From NCBI GenBank assembly GCA_037179385.1, contig CM074193.1, positions 6,469,547 to 6,533,546 of the forward strand: a stretch of DNA of 64,000 bases. The letters are read 5' to 3'. This document shows positions 49,444 to 59,602 of this stretch, one piece after another (within the stretch, counting starts at the first letter, position 1; each line of letters opens with the position of its first letter). The position numbers and the translations under genes are program-made. This DNA is from Holothuria scabra. Lineage: Eukaryota > Echinodermata > Holothuroidea > Aspidochirotida > Holothuriidae. The notes under the pieces were generated by a model. It was not told where the DNA came from, did no database searches, and saw only the letters and a program-made list of their open reading frames with translations.

Positions 49444-49640
49444 AGGGGTGGCTCCAGCCGGGGGAAGGTGGTCCCCTTGTCGAGAAAAAGATTTTGTTTC
49501 GTCAATGAGCCTTTATCCATACAATAAATTTGGTTTGTTACGTCTCTGAAATCATCCCTTCTTCGGAGCTTCGAAATGCTGGTCCCTCGTCGGGGAGCTT
49601 GGCTCCCAGACTCGAAAATCCTGGCGCCACCCCTGGTTTC
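49444..49640. mobile_element. fold-back copy of the GGGGTGGC(T/G)CCAG repeat
   Basis: The left edge is AGGGGTGGCTCCAGCCGGGG and the right edge, reversed, is CCAGGGGTGGCGCCAGGATT. The edges are inverted copies of the common G-rich repeat start, about 197 bp apart. Confidence 0.45.
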
Positions 49641-51499
49641 TTTCTGCTCTTTCCTTATAGTTGCAGAAAGGCTTAGGCAAACTTATCGATATACGCTTTC
49701 CAAGCTTTCAAAAACCATTTCTCGCACAGGTTTTCGGAAATGTGGGACTTATTCGGAGATGAAAAATAACAATCTAGAGAGAGCGATTGAAAGTAGTAGA
49801 GGTCAGCTGGACATGGGTGCCCCCTTTTCTCGGATGGCTGACGATAGTCGAGAGGAGCGGCAACCTGACTAGTGTTCCTTCATGGGATTGTCATCAAAAT
49901 TTTAAGAGAAGGGGACGGGAACGTTTGAGGGGGTAAAGAACTTTTTTTTTTGGGGGGGGGGGGCGGCGGAGGAACAAGTTATGATTCCCCTTTGATCTCT
50001 AAAAAACTTATATATATTCCAAATTTTCCCACGGGGGGGGGGGGGAGGGGCATGATAGGCTTTTCGTGGGGCACCACTACACCCATGATTTATTGGACAG
50101 GTGTCGTTGGGAGCCTATTTTCTTCCGCAAACATCATCTGACCTCTGATAACTGGTCTTTCTCTAGAAGAGATTTGGTCATACCTCTGACATGACGTTAG
50201 AACTTGAGAGCCTTTCGCGTGGAGTATTTCAGTTATGTCTTGAGAACAACCTCTATATTGACGTACAGGCTTGCCTCAAACATGGCGCTTGCTAACTCCT
50301 GGTTGTGACGTCACTGACCAACAGAAATGTAAAAAAAGGTGTCTTCCGTTGAAATTGATTTTGTTCCATGTCATATAATACCATATTCTAAATTCTAAAT
50401 TGATTAAAAAAAAAATGTCAAAAAACAATTGGAAATTACTAGATCACTTGCACTTGAAATAAAAAAATGATCTGAAAACTGAAATTGTATTGATTCCAAA
50501 CTCCATCTTCTGACATTTTCATAACATGGATCTGTCAAAAGTTTGAAAGTTTCTCAATTATTTGAATATATAACTATTCATTTGTAACCAACGAAGAATT
50601 CGTTTTCATCCCGACAGCATGACCTTAACGTTTGCAAAGAACAATTTTACAAGCTTTCTACCTGTTTGATTTTGTAAAGATTATGCCCCTTTTTCATTAA
50701 AATCCAAAACCGAACTGATAACAGTTTTATTGCTACAATTTAGGGTTACTGTTTCACTTAGAGGTACTAAGTGACTCTAGAAGTAAAAAAATTGCAAACA
50801 TGCAGCCACGGTTACTGGTTTTAACTGTGAAGAACCTAGGTCGGTTTTCCTCTTATACTGATGGCTGTTTCGTGTCATTTAAAACCCTCAGGATAAAATA
50901 TCTATCAATTTAATTTTTGATTGCTCTATTTCCGACATTTATTTGCGCAGTGACAACTTTGTCTGACTTTTGCGCAAATAAAGATCACCAATAGCTTTTG
51001 TTTCGAATCAGCGTTGTTTTCAAGCCCCAAAATTGGAGCACCTCCCGGTTACCGAATTGTGCGGCAACATTTCATGGGAGGTGCTACGCCCAAAGCGTTT
51101 CCAAGTTCAATCTTAAGCATTTGACTCTTTTCCCTCCCATTATTGGCGACTAAATGTATATCAGTTTACGAACGCTTCTTCAAAATTATCATGTCACCTT
51201 GTCTCGCTTTCCCATCTTTCATTCTCTGTTATTAATTGAAACGCCCTGTGGTGAGTAAAAGTTTAATGAGTTTTCTTTTTCTTTGATATATTGATAGACT
51301 CTGCCCTCCAGCCGTTTTTGCTTACCAACGATATCTTGGAAAGTAGATATTGTTTGATGGCATTTTTGTAAATCTATGCTCACTTTGAAGAAAAAGAAGA
51401 CCGTTAAAACAGAACATGTGTCATAGTTACTGTCGATATTTCACTCCAGGCATATTTCATTTCTACTAAAGGTAAGTAAGAAGGTATTTGCCTAGTCTT
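49641..51499. other. gene-free stretch with G runs
   Basis: G12 at 49952-49963 and G13 at 50033-50045 bracket about 70 bases. The remainder is AT-rich with nothing recognised. Confidence 0.5.
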
Positions 51500-52095
51500 G
51501 CATCTCGAGTCGTTTCTTTTTAGTTGCTCGTTGTATTCGTCAAATACGACTAGTACGTGTAAGTCATCAACCGAACGCGATCGGTAAGGTGCGAGAAACT
51601 CAAGTCGGCTCGGTAGCGTATCCGCTGTGACAGGCTTTTTCGCACCGTGTTCCGTACTTGTATCGATCCGGCCCTCTCGCCTGTCAAACTCTGACAGTTT
51701 CCGCTGGTGAACGGCTCAAATATCCACCGTGTTTCAAACTGCTCTGATTCAATTAGGCAAAGCTGTTCGAGTGTCAGTTTGTCAGTCGACGCTCTCTCGT
51801 CGAGTCCACGAAAGCCAGGGCTCTTGAGACGTTGGAAAAGGCTGTGACGTCGGTTCAGGGAGTTCTTCAAAACAAATTGATTGATAAATAAAAGGAGAAT
51901 TAAAACGACCTTACACGTTTATAACGAAGGTGGGTGGCTAAGTACAAACCTATTAGGGATAATCACACAGCGTGCAGAGGGTAGAAGCGAGGTAAACTTT
52001 ACGCACCGATGCGATTTCTCCCAGGTAAAAGGGATCGGACATTGGCCCCCGAGAGAGGCAGAAATCTGCACTTTTCTCGAAAGATCGAGAGGTTA
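51500..52095. other. GC-richer, CpG-containing patch
   Basis: This stretch is visibly richer in G, C and CpG (TCGGCTCGGTAGCG, TCGATCCGGCCC, GTCGACGCTCTCTCGTCGAG) than its surroundings. A 106-codon frame at 51550-51870 on the minus strand has no recognised domain. It could be an unrecognised exon, a regulatory element or an old repeat; I cannot decide. Confidence 0.3.
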
Positions 52096-52612
52096 GCGTT
52101 AAAATTCGTGATGTAACAGTCTCAAAGCAAGGTGCAGGTGTTTGAGGTAAATCGAGTTGCTTTGAGTATTCAAGACAAACATCCAGTTGTAGACCATGAA
52201 CATTTAGACAGGCCTATGGCAAATATAGGAGTAGTGTGACGTCATCAGTGAATGCGAAAATTGAAAATACAGCCCACTGTTTTGATAAATTTACCAACAG
52301 ACAGTTTATTTATACTAACGGACACATGCGGCGAACTTCATGCCCAGTTTTGTATTCTCTATGCAAAGCACATATGAAAGTACTAAGAGGCAGTCACTCG
52401 TCAGTCCAAATTTCAACTTTATCCTAGGTACGGCTGACATTATCAATTGGTACGGCTCATTGATTGCAATCAAATTAAAAGAAAATTCAAAGTAGCTTAT
52501 ATAACACAACATGCACTGCTAGTGTTTTGATTAGGGTCTTGTTTGCTCTTCAGAATTATGCTCTCAATCAACAAACTAGGATGGTGTGTGGATAAGGATG
52601 AGCTTTAAAGGG
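52096..52612. other. gene-free stretch
   Basis: Only GTGGATAAGGATGAGCTTTA just before 52613 is notable, since a near-identical line lies at about 37200. Confidence 0.5.
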
Positions 52613-52816
52613 GAAATGGAGTCATCGCAACTTAAAGTTTGAGTGAAGCATTGTTTTGTTTCGTGATTGGCTCTTGAGAGTCATGTGACAGTATTTTTCA
52701 CCTTAGATGTGAAATGTGCTAGAAGTAACTTGCAAGTTCTAAAATATTTTGAAAAGGAATGAGATGAAAATTGCGAGATGATAAGTTTGGAGCGAGTGTT
52801 CTTGCCCTTTTAATAG
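52613..52816 (+). mobile_element. M1 short DNA transposon, copy 4
   Basis: CTTTAAAGGGGAAATGGAGT at the left, TTTCGTGATTGGCTCTTGAG and GTCATGTGACAGTATTTTTC in the core, and GTTCTTGCCCTTTTAATAG at the right follow the 34869 copy. It is about 60 bases shorter, from loss near the middle. Confidence 0.75.
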
Positions 52817-53947
52817 TCGTGGGAAGGGCCTGGAGGATGTAGGTTGGAAACATTGAAATTATCTGGGGTGATGAACATCTGGCTTTAGTAACAGAACCAA
52901 TCAGTTAGTTATTTAGGTAGATAATATTTAACGATACAGCAACACCAATGTGTTATATAGTGTCACACTGTTCAAATACTGTTCAAGTCCTCCCATTTAG
53001 TCACGTTAAACTAAAAGGGCCCGAGCAATGTACATAGACCTACGCCTTTTCAGCTGAATGAATATCGAATGGCCAAGATGACATTTGCGCGGGAAATCAT
53101 TGTTATGTATAAGAATACGTTTGTTTAGTGTTATTGTAAAATTGAAAAAAAAAACGCATAATCGAGTGTTTCCTACAAACTGGTTAAAGTTTGGGGGATC
53201 CAATGGGCTAAATTTAATGAATAAACTATGATGAGCTAACATTTATGTACCACGTCCCAATCTTCCATGATTCTAACAATTTTTCTCATGCGCAAACATG
53301 ACACTACAATCTAGTCCAGCTTAGAGTTAGAAGGTAGGAGCATTTTATAAAGATAGGCGCGGACAGAATCATTTATTTATACTCGTTCTGCGGTGCGATC
53401 GAGGACATGTTGGTTGCCCACGTGACCCCCAATCGAATTCCAAAAAGTGTGTTATTTTTAAAGGTGAGGACGTTATCCATTTACAGATTTTTGTTGAGGA
53501 AGGATGAGGTTTGTTTTCTACTAAGAGATGGATTTATTTAGATCATTTTCTGTCACAAACTTTTAGCAAGATGTCAAAATGTTAACCATCAATTTTATTT
53601 CTTCTTTCATATCATCTCAAAGTTCCTGGAAAGAGTTTTACAACAAATCTAATGCAAACTTTTGCGTACTTACGTTCTGTTGTCATTATGTTATATTTGC
53701 ACTCCATGTACACATTATAAAAGAGATAACGCAAGAAATCATTATGGCCTAAACAGTTTATTCAAAACCTTTGAAATTCAATCACAGGCTTGCATCTTGA
53801 AGTTTGAAGAGGCGATTATGTTGTAATCTCGTCTTATCGGTACAGTGCCGATACTGTACTGTACTGCGGCAACATTTGAAGTATGTTTCACATTGTACCG
53901 GCTGATATTCAACGGTTAATGAGGCGTTATCAGAATTAGTAATATGG
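52817..53947. other. gene-free stretch
   Basis: Nothing is recognised in this stretch. Confidence 0.5.
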
Positions 53948-54165
53948 AATTTTACGGCTCAGTTTCGAACTATTTTGTTTAAGTAGGGCCGGCACTTGCA
54001 TTTTTCCAGTTGTGGCTCACGGGCTTGTTTTCCGTATTCCATTGATTATGTTGGGCACCGAGCACAATGGCAGTAAAGTTCCAATTTTAGTCTTCGGTAT
54101 GGCACGGTCGGGAGTCGACCTACAGATCTTCCGACTGTAGGTCGGATGCTAACATTTTCAGCTTA
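53948..54165 (-). mobile_element. tRNA-derived SINE, copy 2
   Basis: It is colinear with 19918-20139. It has AATTTTACGGCTCAGTTTCG, CCAGTTGTGGCTCACGGGC, TTCCATTGATTATG and TTCGGTATGGCACGGTCGGG on the plus strand, then the tRNA-like head with B box GTAGGTCGACTCCCG on the minus strand. It is more diverged from a tRNA than copy 1. Confidence 0.75.
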
Positions 54166-54501
54166 AAACATTACAATGTGGATTTCATTTAAAAGCATCA
54201 AACTTAGAATTCCCGTGTTGCAATTACATCAGAGCCTGCAGGAGACAATTTTTATGGTAGTATGGTCTGATGGCACTACCCGCAGTGTAGCCGCCATGAC
54301 ATGTTAAATTTATGAGTTCCTGAAATCAATTTAAAAGCTCCATCAAAAATATGATCTTAGTTTTCATCAGTAGTACCTTACATCAAGAAAAAATTTCAAA
54401 GAACTAAGCTTCCGTCCCTCAACTTAGACACTGAACCTTGCTCTCATGATCTCAGTAAAAAATCAATTACATATACTTATATAAGAACGCTCAAAAATAT
54501 C

Positions 54502-54600
54502 TTTTTCTAAAGTCCTCCCGACCCTCTGGCAACTGGGCCGTTCGGCGAAACCAAACCTTAATCTGCTTCCCGAAGAAGCTACTACGTCTTCTGAAGGACA
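54502..54600 (-). repeat. dispersed ~95-bp segment, copy 2
   Basis: This is the counterpart of 36817-36912. On the minus strand the shared frame is inside an open stretch of 78 codons (54463-54699) with no known domain. Confidence 0.55.
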
Positions 54601-54744
54601 ATACGTGACCAACCTCACTGCCCTCAGACCATTTACATTATTGGTCTGTGTCATGGTATGACTCCATTCTAGACTGGATGAAAAGAACAGACACGACACA
54701 TGATGTTAGCCAAAAACGGAAAAAGGCAGAGGCCAAATGTTAAG

Positions 54745-55520
54745 GACCAGTGGCGTTGGAAACAATATGAAATTGGGGTGGGGGGTGGGCGTAACAATTT
54801 TGGACCATGCAACTCACCCTACCCAAGTGACCAAAAGGTACATTCTTGACGCTAATTTTTTTGCTTTTACTACGAGCAAGAACATATTTTTTAAATAAAT
54901 TTTTCTTTAGTGTGAACACTACAGTATTAGGAACGTAATTTGCGGCGCGAGGAGCGCGGCGAAAATTTGTGTCCTTTTAGTCATTTGTAAATATGGAGCT
55001 TGTTCTGCAGAAAATAGTTTGGATTCAGGGTTTCCTGTAAGCAGTTAAGGAAATTTGAACATTTGGGGGACTATCGCAGAATCTCCGTTTCCTATTGACA
55101 TATATCTGAGATGTCGACTGAAGACCGTCGTCGTTTCATAATGTTTTCAAAGGAGTGTAGATTGAAGCTTCTGGGCGACATTCAAAAAGCTCCCGCAACT
55201 TAGTTGCCTATTTTATTCAAAATATTTAAAATTAAAAGCCTATATTGAAGATTTTAGGGAAACGAAACTGTGGCAGCTCAAAAAAGTTTTCCCCACACTG
55301 ACTGCTTTATGAGCGACCACTAACTGCATTAAGGGTTGCAATTTATGGCGAGCGAATGTCGCCTTTTTAAATAATAATTACAAACTATGAAGCTTTTATT
55401 AGAAAGGACTCAGAATTTTATGAAAGTAATGTTGAGAAAACCGCACTGTATTTGACTGGTGTCTCAAATGGCAAACTCTCGAATTTTTCACTTTTTCGGG
55501 CCACGGGGCAATGCCCCCTG
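54745..55520. repeat. degenerate GTGGCGTNGG-family repeat, copy a
   Basis: It begins ACCAGTGGCGTTGGAAACAA and GGGGTGGGGGGTGGGCG, contains GCGGCGCGAGGAGCGCGGCG, and ends near GGGCAATGCCCCCTGCCTCC. Its 54890-55290 part is repeated at 55840-56260. Confidence 0.6.
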
Positions 55521-55839
55521 CCTCCTGTAGCTAAGTCACTGCTTTGCTACATTGAACACTGATAACATTTTGACACTTCAATTAAGTAAAGAACCCATCT
55601 ACACACTAACTACGATACTCAACCAGTCAACTGACAGGGTTGAAAGGTATCTGATGATAGGTGAGTATGAGGGCATTTGAGTACGGTGGACCAATTTTGG
55701 CCTGCCTGGAATATGAAGTCTTGCTCAAAAGACTATCTTCAGTTGGTGCGGAGCGTACATAAAATTTGGAAAAGTTGCGACCCTCAGACAGCCGGAAATG
55801 GTATGTTTCGGGCTTGTAAGTAGTAGAGCAAAGTTTTCC

Positions 55840-56375
55840 GATGTTGCTTACAAGTGTGAACACCACCGTGTCAGGGAAGTATTGCAGCGAGCAAAGCATG
55901 TCGAAACTTTTACCCCTTTTGAACAAATGATACATGTAGATATGAATCTTTTACTGCAGAAATCCTTACATTCTGGGTGTCATGTAAAGAAATTTAAAGA
56001 GTTGGGGGATTATTGAAGAATCTGCACTTGCTCCCTATATTGATGGCAAATTTGAGGATGATTGCACTACGACTGAATCAATTGTTGCTACAAAATGGCA
56101 TCTAAGGCCTACGAACTGACACTTTCCGATGGCATTACAAAGGTTTCCCAAACTTTGTTGTCTTTTTTTAGACAAAATATTTCAAAATCAAGAGCTTTGA
56201 TTGGAGAAAATAAGGAATTCTGGAAATCTGGAATTTGGAAGACAGTTTACAAAAAAGGAATATAGCGCGCCGGAAATTTTGCTTTTATGAGAATGTTAAA
56301 AGATCAAAAAAGGGGTTTTCAGACCCGGGAAGTGGGTGGGGGGGGGGCGCTTCCTACGCCTATGAGTGATTTGTC
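55840..56375. repeat. degenerate repeat, copy b
   Basis: AGTGTGAACACCACCGTGTC, TTTACTGCAGAAATCC, AGAGTTGGGGGATTATTGAA and GACAAAATATTTCAAAATCA follow 54910-55235 in order and orientation. It ends in a G10 run (56338-56347) and CGCTTCCTACGCCTATGAGT. A 102-codon frame on the minus strand partly overlapping it is treated as accidental. Confidence 0.6.
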
Positions 56376-56958
56376 AAGTTACATATCCAACAGTTACGGA
56401 AAAAGTTGAAATTTTAAATTTTGTGGTGTTTTACGCATAATTTGAAAAATCGTCTGGTCAAGAATTTTTGAAAACCAAATTGAGTACCCACTTGTCTGCT
56501 CGTAAAACTGTTTTCTGTATGTACTACATGGGGATTGTTTTAAAGGGAAATATTGCGTTTGTTTTACAAGAAAAACTCATCCTTTTAAAACCAATATTTA
56601 TTGGCAAAGAGTGATAAACAATTACATATAAGGCAGTACAGTAGCCTTCTTTTCAAGAAATAAGTTTCCCTCAAATAGAAATCCAGTTGTTTGTTGCTCA
56701 AGAACAATTTGTTTACCCAAACTTTCAACATTTCAAAGATGCAACTTCCGTAACTGTTCTTGTGCATAATATTTTGAGGAGATGAAGCTATTGCTGGAGT
56801 TTATTGTTGAGACTGAATTATTTGAAAATGACTAGATCTATTCACTTTTAATGATATGTTGGAGCATTTTAAACACAATTTTTCCTTTTAAGTTTGAGCA
56901 TTCGTCATTGGAGAAAACTCAACGGGTTTGGAAAATTGGTTGAATTTCGTCAACCATC
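56376..56958. other. gene-free stretch
   Basis: Nothing is recognised here. It may include 3' sequence of the CR1-like remnant to its right, but no tail repeat is evident. Confidence 0.45.
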
Positions 56959-57379
56959 TCAATGAGCTGCTTTCAGACGAGATGTAAAACTGCTAATACT
57001 TTCAGCTTGGCAGATATGGAGAGGGACAGTGTTCCAAAATCATGTAGCAGAGGCATGACAAAAGGATCTAGGAACAACATGAGTAGAATGAATTGTTCGT
57101 AATAGCGAGAAGACAGAAGTTGGACGATCGTTGTGTTCTGGTTGGAGTGTACGGATGAGCGAGTTCTGATAAATAAAGAGGCGATCGCCGCAAGTAGCTT
57201 TGAACGTAAGGAGGAAAATTCTTGAAGTTAATTCGCCATTTGATGAGAAACCAGTATAAATTACAAAATAACTGAAGTAACCTAAGAGAGGAAAATACTG
57301 GACTGCTGTGATCACACCAGTCCAGATAACATTTTTGTAACAACACTAATTTGTTAAAATGGGATTGCAGCATGATCAT
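56959..57379 (-). pseudogene. C-terminal remnant of a CR1/L2-type non-LTR reverse transcriptase
   Basis: Read on the minus strand in two alternating frames, this matches the familiar end of CR1/L2-clade LINE proteins. LYWFLIKWRINFK (57259-57221) corresponds to LHWLPV..RI.FK. LYLSELAHPYTPTRTQRSS (near 57175-57125) corresponds to YLSELL.PY.P.R.LRSS. Then VVPRSF in the other frame, and after an in-frame TGA (57042-57040) FWNTVPLHI and SFTSRLKAA, corresponding to LWN.LP..I...S..FK..LK. At least one frameshift and one stop show it is dead. Nothing of the polymerase core or endonuclease is visible, as expected for a 5'-truncated copy. M2 copy 2 lies 73 bases to its right. Confidence 0.8.
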
Positions 57380-57452
57380 TTATTCTCCTACCGTTAAACA
57401 AACATTTTAAATATTGAAAGTGGCAATAAACTTTTTCTTCAAGGATAAAGCA

Positions 57453-57689
57453 CACTCTGAAAAAGTTGGTTTAAAAACTTACCAACACTGGTCACATATG
57501 TCAAATACCTGAAATTGGTTAAAGTTTACCCAACAATTGTTGATTAATGGCTTATCCAAGAGGTTTTTTACCACTTAATTGGGTAACCAGCCTGTGAGGT
57601 AAGCAAATTAACAACAACTTTACCCAATTTCAGGTATTTGACATACGTGACCAGTGTTGGTGAATTTTTTTAACCAACTTTTTAGAGTG
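57453..57689. mobile_element. M2 short DNA transposon, copy 2
   Basis: It starts CACTCTGAAAAAGTTGGTT and ends ...AACTTTTTAGAGTG, colinear with 19244-19495 apart from a small internal deletion. The outer flanks are AGCA on both sides, not TA, which could be a 4-base target duplication or chance. Confidence 0.9.
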
Positions 57690-58727
57690 AGCAGTTCCTG
57701 ATCAAGCAACCAAGAAATAAGTAAAATCGGGCATAGTTGTATTAACACTGAAGAACGCAGAGGGGGCATTGGGTTATGCCCCCCTCCCCCCCAACGGACG
57801 CCATTTCTTTAGATACTAAAAATAATGTAATTTAGTAACGCAAATTTTACGTAAAAAAGTAAAACATGTGTCACCGGATTGCATGTAAGGACATCCAATT
57901 CTCAAATATTTTCTATGGAGAATTAGACATCCTCCCCTAAGTCCCACCCCCAGCCAACGATCACATACCCTTTTACTTTAGTTCCTAAATTTCGAAAATT
58001 TTGTAACAAATTTTGTTTCAAAAGCTGGGATACGTAGCTGCAGATGGCATGTGAAGATACCCAATTTTCGAAATATTTCAAATTCGGAGGGGCCACCCTA
58101 TCCAAGCCGGTGATCACTCCAACATACTGCATAACCCCCTTTCAGAGAAATCCTCCGTACGCCACTGGGTCTTAACGATATAAAGGTAAACAAATACAAC
58201 GCAACGCATCCTTTAGATAAGAAACATTTTAGCTCTTTATACCAGCTTACGTACTTTATATGCAATTCAGTCAATATCACGCCATGATATTTTGGAGTCT
58301 ACAAAAAACAAGGAATCATTTCATCAGAGCGATTCATAAGTTTACCATCTAGACATGCCCCAAAATTAAACCTCTGGTGAAGTTTAAGAAATACCTTGAA
58401 GTTTGCTTTATCAAAATAGACGGGCCGGTCTAAACCAATCAGATACTAAATTGTAAAATCTCATCTGTCACCAACTTACGACTGCAGAGGAATAACGTGC
58501 TAGTTTTACACTAGTCATAGATTTTATGAAGTTAATTACATTCCTTAAGTTCAAAACTGTTGGGATTGTCCCTACCCCTAGAAGCGGACTCTCTTGTGTC
58601 GGTACATATCAAAGCATTTCAAGTTTCTTGTCGACACTCCTCGGGCTCTTCATAGTTGTATAATGAATGAATTTATATTTTTGTGTGCACTGTTTGTAAT
58701 CACGTCTCTTGTGTTATTCTTAATAAA
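57690..58727. other. gene-free stretch with worn G-rich repeat
   Basis: About 57755-58170 has reversed pieces of the G-rich repeat (TTATGCCCCCCTCCCCCCCA; CCTCCGTACGCCACTGGGT), which suggests an inverted copy of that family. Confidence 0.45.
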
Positions 58728-58838
58728 GGCCTAAATATTAAGTTATTGTTTATAATCATCAGTCATTTTCTGAATTACAGTATTCTAAGGTCTAAATATT
58801 AAATTATTGTTCATGGTCATTAGTCATTATCTTATTTA
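58728..58838 (+). repeat. 61-bp tandem duplication
   Basis: GGCCTAAATATTAAGTTATT (58728) and GGTCTAAATATTAAATTATT (58789) start two units, followed in both by AATCATCAGTCATT or GGTCATTAGTCATT. Confidence 0.8.
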
Positions 58839-59496
58839 AATCATTCTGATGTTTTTGTTTTTGTTTTTTTTTTAAATGAGACTGAGAGAAAGTCGATAAA
58901 ACTGAACCCACAGGAATAAAAAATAACAACAACGATTTTCAAAGTAAAAATCACTGGAAGAACCGATTGGAGCTTAATCTACAGTGTAATTAAACACATC
59001 CGGAGACGCAGAAACCCAAGTTGTAACAGAATTAAATCTTTCAGAAAAAACGTCCCTGGGCGTCGGGCAATTACGTAAAAAATCTAATTTTAAGGGCATT
59101 TAAAAATTATGCATTCTTTCACTGCATGAAAAAGTCACTTTATCCGAATGTGTATGTAAGAAATGGATACCGTATTTACCATCTATTTCAAGCAGAGAAA
59201 TAAACTTATTGATGATCACTTTCGAAGGTGAATGGCGATTGAGGATACTGGTGCACATGTGTGATATTTAATGGACATGACACAGCATGTCCATTATTGT
59301 GGTTGGTCGCATTTTCTGATGATCACGTGACCACATTTCTTTCGTTCAGTTTATCGGACGACTCCCATCAAGAAACAAACCTATCTTTTGGGAAAAGATT
59401 TGTACAGCAAAGGAGACGGGTATGTGACAAGATTGTGTGAAAAATGTCGCTAATTGCGAAATGCGGTACATTTTTCCTCAAATACTCAACATTTAA
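58839..59496. other. gene-free stretch
   Basis: Nothing is recognised apart from a T-rich run near 58854-58875. Confidence 0.5.
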
Positions 59497-59602
59497 ATAT
59501 TAAGTAGGCTAATATTAATATTAAGTAGGCTAATATTAATATTAAGTAGGCTAATAATAATATTAAGTAGGCTAATATTAATATTAAGTAGGCTAATATA
59601 CC
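59497..59602 (+). repeat. 21-bp minisatellite, 5 units
   Basis: ATTAAGTAGGCTAATATTA recurs at 59499, 59520, 59541, 59562 and 59583, an exact 21-base period with few substitutions. The minus strand reads as repeats of ILAYLIL because 21 is a multiple of three. Confidence 0.95.

Noticed and set aside
55627..55935. 102-codon minus-strand frame
   Set aside because: It overlaps the edge of a worn interspersed repeat and has no recognised domain.
59497..59602. CRISPR array
   Set aside because: Period is 21 bases with no spacers; the context is animal DNA.
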